29,956 bases of DNA from contig CAMQDG010000012.1 in NCBI GenBank assembly GCA_946999425.1, positions 1 through 29,956 of the forward strand, read 5' to 3'. Shown here one piece after another: positions 8,464 to 14,888 of the stretch. A program made the position numbers and the translations under genes. The notes under the pieces are model-generated. The model was given only the letters and a program-made list of their open reading frames with translations, searched no databases and was not told the origin of the DNA. The stretch's first letter is position 1; every line of letters begins with the position of its first letter. The DNA comes from an uncultured Peptoniphilus sp. (GTDB lineage Bacteria; Bacillota; Clostridia; Tissierellales; Peptoniphilaceae).

Positions 8464-9406
8464 GGCTTTCTCCGATTTTTTCCGCACATCTTAATTTTGC
8501 TGAGTGCGCTCTGTTATTTTCTTCCAGTTCTTTTTTTGAAGCTATTATAGGTTTTCTTGTAATAATTTCTATTTCCCTTTTTTTATCGCAATTGCAATAG
8601 GGCATCTCCGGTGGACAAATACAATCAAGATAATAATACTTAAAAGTGTCTTTAACTATTCTGTCCTCAAGGGAATGAAAAGATATTACACATATTCTTC
8701 CACCCTCATTAAGTCTTTCTATCATTTTTCCAAGGCTCTTTCTTAATACCCCTATCTCGTTATTAGTTTCAATTCTTAGGGCTTGAAAAATTCTTTTTGC
8801 AGGATGAGGACCCTTTGCTCTAAACTTCATAGGAATTGCCGCTTTTATAATATCAACCAGCTCAAAAGTAGTTTCAATTCTTTTTTCTTCTCTTCTATTG
8901 ATAATAAATTCAGCGATTCTTTGAGACCATTTTTCTTCACCATATTGCTTAAAAATTCTAATTAAATCTTCCTTAGAATAATCATTCACAATATCTCCAG
9001 CACTTATTTCCATGGAATCATCCATTCTCATATCAAGAGGGCCGTTATATTTATAGGAAAATCCCCTATCTCCTTGATCAAACTGATATGAGCTTACTCC
9101 AAGATCAAGTAAAATTCCGTCAACCTTATCTATATTTAGTGAATTTAAAACTTCTTCAAAATTTCCATAATTGTTATGAAACAACTTATAGTTTTTATTA
9201 ATTTGAGATAATCTCTCTTCTGATGCCTCTAAGGCTGTTTTATCTTGATCAATGCCTATTAATAGACCCGTTCCATCAAGTCTTCTAAGGATCTCAGATG
9301 AATGACCTGCTCCCCCTAAAGTTCCATCTAAATATATCTTATTTTTTCTTACATTTAATAAATTTATGGTTTCATCAAATAAAACCGGAGTGTGTTCAAA
9401 CTTCAT
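8453..9406 (-). CDS. rsmH: 16S rRNA (cytosine1402-N4)-methyltransferase RsmH (MraW)
   Basis: RsmH methylates N4 of C1402 in the decoding centre of 16S rRNA using S-adenosylmethionine. The 317-residue protein shows the HTPVLFDE start, the SAM loop LDGTLGGAGHS (26-36), DGILLDLGVSSYQFD, RAKGPHPAKRIFQALRIETN, and ISFHSLEDRIVK. The cysteine-rich segment near CICPPEMPYCNCDKK is typical. It is full length. Its ATG follows the mraZ stop directly, and its end overlaps ftsL, the standard second position of dcw clusters. Confidence 0.97.
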   Translation of the reverse strand: MKFEHTPVLFDETINLLNVRKNKIYLDGTLGGAGHSSEILRRLDGTGLLIGIDQDKTALEASEERLSQINKNYKLFHNNYGNFEEVLNSLNIDKVDGILLDLGVSSYQFDQGDRGFSYKYNGPLDMRMDDSMEISAGDIVNDYSKEDLIRIFKQYGEEKWSQRIAEFIINRREEKRIETTFELVDIIKAAIPMKFRAKGPHPAKRIFQALRIETNNEIGVLRKSLGKMIERLNEGGRICVISFHSLEDRIVKDTFKYYYLDCICPPEMPYCNCDKKREIEIITRKPIIASKKELEENNRAHSAKLRCAEKIGESHEE

Positions 9407-9838
9407 TTATATACCTAACTGATCTAAAGTTTGGGCTTGTTCTTCATAGCTTAAGCCTTCTTGAGAGTTAAATTCTTCCCACTTATCTTGTGACCATATT
9501 TCAGCCCTTGTATCAAGGCCTATAATCACAAGTTCTTTTCCCATTCCAGCATGTTCTCTAAGATTTTGAGGAAGTAAAACTCTCCCCTGTTTATCAATGG
9601 AGGAAGTAACGGCTCCGGAGTAAAAGTTTCTAAGAAAAGCTCTAGCGTTTTTATTTGAAAGTGGTAGTTCTTTAAGTTTGGAGGTTATTCTCTCCCACTC
9701 ATTTTTAGGATATAAAAAGACGCAATTGTCCAAACCTTTAGTAAGTACAAAATCTCCTAAAATTGAATCACGAAATTTAGATGGAATTGTTATTCTTCCT
9801 TTTTCATCAAGGGTGAGATTGTATTGGCCTATAAGCAT
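9407..9838 (-). CDS. mraZ: Transcriptional regulator MraZ
   Basis: MraZ is a ring-forming DNA-binding protein that controls the dcw operon, including itself. The 143-residue protein contains two tandem AbrB-like half domains, each marked by its D-x-GR motif: LDEKGRITIPSKFR (about 10-23) and IDKQGRVLLPQNLRE. Length fits the family. The ATG at 9838 follows AGGGAG with a six-base spacer, and that Shine-Dalgarno is itself part of the decamer repeat that probably forms the MraZ binding site. It is the first gene of the minus-strand operon running to ftsZ. Confidence 0.97.
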   Translation of the reverse strand: MLIGQYNLTLDEKGRITIPSKFRDSILGDFVLTKGLDNCVFLYPKNEWERITSKLKELPLSNKNARAFLRNFYSGAVTSSIDKQGRVLLPQNLREHAGMGKELVIIGLDTRAEIWSQDKWEEFNSQEGLSYEEQAQTLDQLGI

Positions 9839-9840
9839 TT

Positions 9841-9900
9841 TTTTCTCCCTTTTACTCCATTTTAAACCATATTACTCCATTCGCTTATATTTTACACCAT
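9841..9900 (-). promoter_or_regulatory. Putative MraZ operator: decamer direct repeats
   Basis: On the minus strand the mraZ leader is a run of 10-bp units in perfect register: ATGGTGTAAA (9891-9900), a degenerate unit, ATGGAGTAAT (9871-9880), ATGGTTTAAA (9861-9870), ATGGAGTAAA (9851-9860) and AGGGAGAAAA (9841-9850). Known MraZ proteins bind direct TGGG-type boxes spaced one helical turn apart upstream of mraZ, so this is the expected autoregulatory site. The units surround the -10 and extend to the ribosome-binding site. Confidence 0.75.
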
Positions 9901-9913
9901 CTCATCCTGTAAA
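9884..9913 (-). promoter_or_regulatory. Candidate promoter of the mraZ-dcw operon
   Basis: Minus-strand TTTACA (9908-9913) and TATAAG (9884-9889) are 18 bp apart, a fair housekeeping-type promoter. The -10 box falls in the one degenerate unit of the MraZ decamer array, so bound MraZ would cover promoter and start site. An alternative upstream TTGAAA at about 9935 lacks a good -10. Confidence 0.5.
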
Positions 9914-9951
9914 TCTACTGTATTTTTAATTATTTTCAAAATTTTAAAAAA

Positions 9952-10022
9952 TTTTTTTATTTTTTATGCTCTACGTGAAGCATTTTGTTTTTTTATTTTT
10001 TATGCTCTATGTGAAGCATTAT
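9952..10022. repeat. 36-bp tandem direct repeat, two copies, each with a small inverted repeat
   Basis: Two units (9952-9986 and 9988-10022) are offset by exactly 36 bp. Each consists of T7-A-T6 followed by ATGCTCTAYGTGAAGCAT and differs from the other at one internal base (c at 9974, t at 10010). Within each unit ATGCT and AGCAT can pair around an eight-base loop. Read on the plus strand they are hairpins followed by T-rich sequence. They lie between the pdxS terminator and the mraZ promoter, outside any gene. Confidence 0.8.
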
Positions 10023-10033
10023 TTTTATTTAAA

Positions 10034-10065
10034 CAAAAAAAAACCATCGAATTAATCGATGGGTT
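10034..10065 (-). terminator. Rho-independent terminator after pdxS
   Basis: On the minus strand, CCATCGA and TCGATGG pair (plus-strand arms 10044-10050 and 10056-10062) around a five-base loop, followed by nine T residues (plus-strand A run 10035-10043). It lies about 30 bases after the pdxS stop codon and ends that one-gene transcript. Confidence 0.85.
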
Positions 10066-10092
10066 TATAGGAGTTAGATAAATTATGAAATT

Positions 10093-10950
10093 TTATCTGT
10101 TAGCCATTATTATTTTTATTTCTTCTTCATTTATACCAACCATTGCTTCTCCAAGATCTTCAGATACTTCAGCAATTATTTTATCATCCATATAATTTTC
10201 AACTGCCCTTACTATTGCTTTAGCTCTTTTTTCTGGATTGTTTGATTTAAAAATTCCTGATCCTACAAATACTCCTTCAGCTCCTAATCTTCTCATAAAA
10301 GCTGCATCTGCTGGTGTTGCTACTCCGCCAGCACTAAAATTTGCAACAGGAAGTTTTTTATTGTCATGAACGTACTTTAAAAGTTCATAACTTACTTGCA
10401 TTTCTTTTGCTGTTTTATATAATTCGTCTTCTTTTAAACTTGATACAAACGACATTTGACCTACAATTTTTCTCAAATGATTTACAGCTTGAGAAACATC
10501 TCCTGTTCCTGCTTCACCTTTTGTTCTAATCATAGAAGCCCCTTCTTCAATTCTTCTCAAAGCTTCTCCTAAGTCCCTTGCTCCACAAACAAAAGGTGTT
10601 TTAAAGTTTTTCTTATCAATGTGGTTATCATTGTCTGCCGGAGTTAAGACTTCAGATTCATCTATGTAGTCTATTCCTATGGCTTCAAGGATTGATGCTT
10701 CAACAAAATGTCCTATTCTACATTTTGCCATTACAGGAATTTTTACAGTTTTTTTTATTTCCTTAATCATCTTAGGGTCACTCATTCTTGATACTCCTCC
10801 CGCAGCTCTAATATCGGCAGGAATTCTTTCAAGAGCCATAACTGCAACTGCTCCAGCTTCTTCTGCAATTTTTGCTTGTTCAGGGCTTGTTACATCCATA
10901 ATTACTCCACCCTTTAAGGAGTTTGTAAGTTCAATAAATTTTTTATTCAT
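10093..10950 (-). CDS. pdxS: Pyridoxal 5'-phosphate synthase lyase subunit PdxS
   Basis: PdxS condenses ribose 5-phosphate, glyceraldehyde 3-phosphate and ammonia into PLP. The 285-residue (beta/alpha)8 barrel shows the early catalytic aspartate in VIMDVTS (D19), Schiff-base lysine K76 in VMAKCRIGH, the second lysine K144 in IRTKGEAGTG, DYIDESEVLTPAD, and NFSAGGVATPADAA. These cover the whole active site. The usual glutaminase partner gene pdxT is not downstream: a terminator follows at once. PdxS can use free ammonia, or pdxT may be elsewhere. Its start follows GAGAGG, and it is divergent from pdxR, its probable activator. Confidence 0.97.
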   Translation of the reverse strand: MNKKFIELTNSLKGGVIMDVTSPEQAKIAEEAGAVAVMALERIPADIRAAGGVSRMSDPKMIKEIKKTVKIPVMAKCRIGHFVEASILEAIGIDYIDESEVLTPADNDNHIDKKNFKTPFVCGARDLGEALRRIEEGASMIRTKGEAGTGDVSQAVNHLRKIVGQMSFVSSLKEDELYKTAKEMQVSYELLKYVHDNKKLPVANFSAGGVATPADAAFMRRLGAEGVFVGSGIFKSNNPEKRAKAIVRAVENYMDDKIIAEVSEDLGEAMVGINEEEIKIIMANR

Positions 10951-10980
10951 ATTTTACCTCTCATTTATTATTTTAATGAC

Positions 10981-11010
10981 ATTATAAGCGTTTTTTGATA
11001 TCATCAAAAG
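10981..11010 (-). promoter_or_regulatory. pdxS promoter
   Basis: A perfect TATAAT (plus-strand ATTATA, 10981-10986) lies about 31 bases before the pdxS ATG. No good -35 is present at 17 bp: the -35 position (about 11004-11010) is occupied by an arm of the PdxR-like operator. A strong -10 with a missing -35 is typical of an activator-dependent promoter, as expected for PdxR control. Confidence 0.6.
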
Positions 11011-11018
11011 TATCAAAA
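10993..11018. promoter_or_regulatory. Putative PdxR operator between pdxS and pdxR
   Basis: Three heptamer half-sites are visible: TTTTGAT (10993-10999), its inverted copy ATCAAAA (11003-11009), and a further direct copy ATCAAAA (11012-11018) nine bases on. The first and third also form a longer palindrome (TTTTGATA and TATCAAAA). MocR-type PdxR proteins in other Gram-positives bind comparable repeat sets between divergent pdxR and pdx genes. The assignment here is inference from position and symmetry. Confidence 0.6.
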
Positions 11019-11040
11019 TTATTTATTTTCGAGGTATCAG

Positions 11041-12411
11041 ATGCTAACTTTAAATTTTAACAAAGATGAGCCTTTATTTTTACAGCTTTACAATTATATA
11101 AAAAATGAAATTATTTCTGGAAATTTAAAAAGTGCCACTCTCCTTCCCTCTAAGAGAAATTTATCAAATCATCTTGGAATTTCAATCAATACAGTTACTT
11201 CCGCCTATGAAACTTTAATGGATGAGGGCTATATTTATTCAAAGGAAAGAGTTGGATTTTTTGTTGCTGATATAGATAATCTTATTAATATAAAAAAAGA
11301 AGAAAAAATTTTGATGCCTAAAAAATTTTTAAATTATAAGTATGATTTTGATTTAAATAAAAATTCAACTTTTAATTTTCCAAATACTAATTTTAAAAAA
11401 TTGATTAATGAATCCTTAACGCGAGAAAGTCTTTTAAATATAAGAGATCCCAAGGGTCTTTATGAGCTTAGAAATTCTATTGCAAATTATTTGTTGTCTG
11501 CAAGGGGTATTAAAACTCATCCTCAAAACATAATTGTAAGTTCTGGTATGGAATATTTATTTCAGGATCTCTTTTATATTTTGCCTAAAAATTCAAAATT
11601 TACTTTAGAAAACCCCGGCTACAAAAATCTTTTAAAATTATTTGATCTTAATGGCTTTAAATATGATTTTACCGATGTCGATGATTATGGAATAAATCCA
11701 TGTAAAATCCCAAAAAATTCAAATGTTTTTTTAATTACTCCATCTCACCAATTTCCTGTCGGCTCAATCCTTCCTATTGACAGGAGGATAAAACTTTTAA
11801 ATTTTTCAAATAAAGTTTCCGGCTATATTATTGAAGATGACTATGACAGCGAGTTTAAATATTACGGAAGACCTATACCTGCTTTAAAAAGTTTGGATAA
11901 AATTGACAGGGTTATTTATATTTCCAATTTTTCAAAATCAATTTCACCTACTCTTCGTGTAAGCTATATGATTTTGCCAAAGGACCTTTTAAAAAAATAT
12001 GAAGATTTAAAACCTTTTTTAAATTGCCCTGTTCCGAACCTTATTCAAATTTCTCTTTCTAAATTTATAGATGAAGGCTTTTTTGAAAGACATTTAAATA
12101 AAATGAGAAAATTATACGATGAAAGGCGAAAGTTTGCTCTTTCTCTTTTTAAAAATCAAAAAAATTTTAAAGTGTTTGATAAAAAAGCTGGTCTTCATTT
12201 TATTTTAGAGGTTAATACTAATATCAGTGAAGAGGAACTTGTTAAATATTTAAGAGATAATTCTATTTTTATTCAGGGAATTTCAAATTTTTTAAGCAGA
12301 CCTATAAAATACAAAAAGCCGAGATTAATACTCGGCTTCGGCAACATGTCAAAAACTTCTCTTGAAGAAGGAATTAATAAAATTATTGAACTTATTAATT
12401 CTATTTCTTAA
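11041..12411 (+). CDS. pdxR: MocR/GntR-family transcriptional regulator, probable PdxR
   Basis: MocR regulators join a GntR-type winged helix to an aminotransferase-like PLP-binding domain. In the 456-residue product the DNA-binding part spans about 8-76 (LPSKRNLSNHLGISINTVTSAYETL), and the fold-type-I domain about 110-455. The latter has the TPSHQFPVG and DDYDSEF (266-272) motifs and the PLP lysine K299 in SNFSKSISPTLR. It starts with ATG six bases after GAGG. Divergence from pdxS and the palindromes between them support the role of PLP-sensing regulator of pdxS. It is the only plus-strand gene in the window, and its stop shares four bases (TTAA) with the convergent udk stop. Base composition matches its neighbours. 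Confidence 0.92.
   Translation: MLTLNFNKDEPLFLQLYNYIKNEIISGNLKSATLLPSKRNLSNHLGISINTVTSAYETLMDEGYIYSKERVGFFVADIDNLINIKKEEKILMPKKFLNYKYDFDLNKNSTFNFPNTNFKKLINESLTRESLLNIRDPKGLYELRNSIANYLLSARGIKTHPQNIIVSSGMEYLFQDLFYILPKNSKFTLENPGYKNLLKLFDLNGFKYDFTDVDDYGINPCKIPKNSNVFLITPSHQFPVGSILPIDRRIKLLNFSNKVSGYIIEDDYDSEFKYYGRPIPALKSLDKIDRVIYISNFSKSISPTLRVSYMILPKDLLKKYEDLKPFLNCPVPNLIQISLSKFIDEGFFERHLNKMRKLYDERRKFALSLFKNQKNFKVFDKKAGLHFILEVNTNISEEELVKYLRDNSIFIQGISNFLSRPIKYKKPRLILGFGNMSKTSLEEGINKIIELINSIS
12313..12339 (-). terminator. Terminator of the ireB-udk operon, lying inside pdxR
   Basis: On the minus strand, AAGCCGAG and CTCGGCTT form an eight-pair GC-rich stem (plus-strand core arms 12317-12323 and 12331-12337) with a seven-base loop, followed by a short T run. 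It lies about 70 bases past the udk stop codon, within the coding sequence of convergent pdxR, where it encodes part of PRLILGFGNM. No other terminator follows udk. On the plus strand the hairpin lacks a following T run. Confidence 0.65.
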
Positions 12412-13028
12412 GAATTTAAAACTTGTTGAATTTTTGTATTTATTAAATCAATGGCAACTTTGTTGTAGCCTCCTTCAGGAATGATTATATCTGCATATCT
12501 TTTTGAAGGTTCTACAAATTGCAAATGGGCAGGTCTTACACTGGACATATACTGTAAAATTACAGAATCTAAAGTCCTGCCTCTTTCTTTTAAGTCCCTT
12601 AAAATTCTTCTTATAATCCTAACATCGCTATCTGTGTCTACAAATACTTTTATGTCAAGAAGATTTCTTATTTTTTCTTCTGTTAAAATTAAAATTCCTT
12701 CAAGAATTATTACATCTGATGGGCTTACATTTTCCCTTTCTTTTTTTCTATTGTGAACTTCAAAGTCATAAATAGGCTTTTCAATTGTTTTACCCTCTAT
12801 TAAATCTTTAAGTTGAGAAATTAAAAGATCATTATCAAAGGCAAAGGGATGATCGTAATTTGTCTTTATTCTTTCTTCAAAGGGTTTGTCCGATTGATCC
12901 TTATAATAGGAGTCTTGTTCAATAACTGTAACAGAATCTTCGTCAATTAATTTTATAATTTCTTTTGTTACAGTTGATTTTCCACTTCCACTTCCTCCAG
13001 CTATTCCAATTACTACTGGTTTCTTCAT
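12408..13028 (-). CDS. udk: Uridine kinase
   Basis: Udk phosphorylates uridine and cytidine in pyrimidine salvage. The 206-residue protein has the P-loop GIAGGSGSGKST (8-19), EQDSYYKD, NYDHPFAFD, the IYDFEVHNRK segment that shapes the nucleoside pocket, and the lid-region arginines in RIIRRILRDLKERGR. Full length. The ATG overlaps the trhP stop by four bases (ATGA), and a trmR-trhP-udk order is also known from Bacillus (yrrM-yrrN-yrrO-udk). Last gene of its operon; its stop overlaps the convergent pdxR stop. Confidence 0.96.
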   Translation of the reverse strand: MKKPVVIGIAGGSGSGKSTVTKEIIKLIDEDSVTVIEQDSYYKDQSDKPFEERIKTNYDHPFAFDNDLLISQLKDLIEGKTIEKPIYDFEVHNRKKERENVSPSDVIILEGILILTEEKIRNLLDIKVFVDTDSDVRIIRRILRDLKERGRTLDSVILQYMSSVRPAHLQFVEPSKRYADIIIPEGGYNKVAIDLINTKIQQVLNS

Positions 13029-14251
13029 TCCTCATTCTTCCTTCTTATCATATAATTATAAGCGACCGGTTCTTCTGTTTTAAACTTAAAAATCATTTGA
13101 ACTTTATTTGCAAGATCAATTGGCTTATTATTCTTATCAAACATACCCTCAATCTTTTGAGTAAAATGTTTTTTGCCCGGCCCGAAAATTTCAACAGTAT
13201 CTCCGTCAAAAACTCTGTTTCTCATTTCAACTGTCGCCATTTTACTTTCTTCATCATAATCTAATACAATCCCTATAAAGTCATATCCCCTAATATAGGA
13301 ATTGTCCGTATAAACTTGTGAATCACTTTTAACTTTCCCATAAAAAAATCCCTTTGTCCAATCTCTGTGGGAAACTTTTTTAAGCTCTTCCATAAGATAA
13401 GGATCATATTTATAATTTTTAGGATCTTTATAATACTCATCAATAGCCATCCTATAAGACCTTATAGTTGTGGCAAGATAATATTCACTTTTTACTCTTC
13501 CCTCAATTTTCAAAGATCTTATGCCTGCTTCAATTAAATCATCTATATGGTCTATCATACAAAGATCTTTTGAATTCATAATAAAGGAGCCCTCTTCATG
13601 TTCTTCTATGGGAAAATATTCCCCAGGCCTTTTTTCTTCTACAAGATAATATTTATATCTGCAAGGTTGAGCACAATCACCCATATTTGCATCTCTTCCT
13701 GTCATATAATTTGATAAAAGGCACCGTCCTGAATAGGACATACACATTGCTCCATGGGCAAAAGTTTCTATTTCTATATCGTGAGTTACCCTTATTATTT
13801 CCTTTATTTCTTCAAGGGATAGTTCTCTTGCAAGGACAACTCTTTTAGCTCCCATTTGTTGCCAAAATTGGACCGTAGATGAATTTGTTACTGAGCCTTG
13901 TGTTGATATGTGTATATCTAATTTATCCGCAGCTTTTTTAATTCTCATAAACATTCCCGGATCTGACACAATTACAGCATCAACTCCTATATCTTGTAAG
14001 GCTTTTGCATATTCTTCAATTCCTGAAATATCCTTATTGTGGGGTACTATATTAAGCGTTACATGGACATTTTTATTTCTTTCATGAGCGTATTTAACCC
14101 CTTCTTCTATTTGAGCTAAGGAAAAATTTTTTGAAGCCTTTCTAAGACCGAAACTTTCTCCACCTAAATAAACTGCATCGGCACCGTAATCTATTGCAGT
14201 TTTCAGTTTATTTAAATCTCCCGCAGGAGCAAGTAATTCTATTTTATTCAC
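13025..14251 (-). CDS. trhP: U32-family protein, probable tRNA hydroxylation protein TrhP
   Basis: U32 'peptidase' family members of this type are needed for prephenate-dependent 5-hydroxylation of uridine 34 in tRNA. The 408-residue protein begins ELLAPAGDLNKLKTAIDYGADAVYLGG and carries the family signature ETFAHGAMCMSYSGRC. Cysteines C170, C177, C193 and C197 match the cluster-binding cysteines of this family. A C-terminal beta domain follows SLKIEGRVKSEYY. The start is GTG eight bases before the end of trmR, preceded by GGAGG. B. subtilis has two adjacent U32 genes (yrrN, yrrO); only one, of YrrO length, is here. The coupling to trmR strongly supports the tRNA role over a protease role. 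Confidence 0.88.
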   Translation of the reverse strand: MNKIELLAPAGDLNKLKTAIDYGADAVYLGGESFGLRKASKNFSLAQIEEGVKYAHERNKNVHVTLNIVPHNKDISGIEEYAKALQDIGVDAVIVSDPGMFMRIKKAADKLDIHISTQGSVTNSSTVQFWQQMGAKRVVLARELSLEEIKEIIRVTHDIEIETFAHGAMCMSYSGRCLLSNYMTGRDANMGDCAQPCRYKYYLVEEKRPGEYFPIEEHEEGSFIMNSKDLCMIDHIDDLIEAGIRSLKIEGRVKSEYYLATTIRSYRMAIDEYYKDPKNYKYDPYLMEELKKVSHRDWTKGFFYGKVKSDSQVYTDNSYIRGYDFIGIVLDYDEESKMATVEMRNRVFDGDTVEIFGPGKKHFTQKIEGMFDKNNKPIDLANKVQMIFKFKTEEPVAYNYMIRRKNEE

Positions 14252-14888
14252 TAATCCTCCTAACTAATAGCACTCCATCTCCAATAGGAACTATCGAAGA
14301 GGAGTAGCTTACATCATCTTTTATTCTATCCAAAAATTTTCTTAATCTTTTTACAATTGTTATTTTCCTTCTCTTTACCAAATTTTGATTTGCAATCATT
14401 CCTCTGAATAAAACATTATCACAAATGATTGTTCCACCTTTATTTAAATGTTTTATAGCTTCATCAAAATATTTTTCATATTGGCCCTTTGCGGCATCAA
14501 TAAAAATTAAATCATAAGAATCTTTTGTTTCCAGCAAAAATTCTAAAGCATCTCTATTTATAACTTTTATATTATTTTCCAAATTAGCATTTTTAATATT
14601 TTCTTCTGCAAGTTTTACCATATCCTCAGAAATTTCCACACTTTTAATAAAAGCTCCACTTGTTTTGGCAAAAACTATTGCAGAATATCCTATAGCAGTG
14701 CCAAGTTCCAAAATTTTTTCAGGTTTTAGGATATTAAGCAAAAATTTATAGAAATCTTCACATTCTTTTTCAATTATAGGAACATGATTTTTTTCTGCAT
14801 AAGCTCTCATTGCAATTAAAAGTTCATCTTTTTCTTTAATCAGACTTCTTATATAGTCTTCTGTAAATTCGTAAGTTACATTGCTCAT
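14244..14888 (-). CDS. trmR: tRNA 5-hydroxyuridine methyltransferase TrmR (YrrM-type O-methyltransferase)
   Basis: This SAM-dependent O-methyltransferase resembles YrrM/TrmR, which converts 5-hydroxyuridine to 5-methoxyuridine at wobble position 34. The 214-residue protein has the SAM loop ILELGTAIGYSA, an acidic strand end VEIS, the catalytic metal/substrate motif FIDAAKGQYEKY, and GGTIICDNVLFRG. These are hallmarks of the caffeoyl-CoA/catechol O-methyltransferase family. It begins in a TAATG overlap with rnj and overlaps trhP, whose product makes its substrate. The substrate is inferred from that adjacency. Confidence 0.88.
   Translation of the reverse strand: MSNVTYEFTEDYIRSLIKEKDELLIAMRAYAEKNHVPIIEKECEDFYKFLLNILKPEKILELGTAIGYSAIVFAKTSGAFIKSVEISEDMVKLAEENIKNANLENNIKVINRDALEFLLETKDSYDLIFIDAAKGQYEKYFDEAIKHLNKGGTIICDNVLFRGMIANQNLVKRRKITIVKRLRKFLDRIKDDVSYSSSIVPIGDGVLLVRRISE

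Noticed and set aside
8464..8487. GTG start for ftsL at 8487
   Set aside because: It has no good ribosome-binding site and a larger overlap with rsmH; the ATG at 8463 has GGAG at good spacing.
9952..10022. Possible CRISPR array (36-bp repeats)
   Set aside because: The 36 bp is the whole tandem period; there are only two directly adjoining copies with no spacers, they are T-rich, and no cas genes are present.
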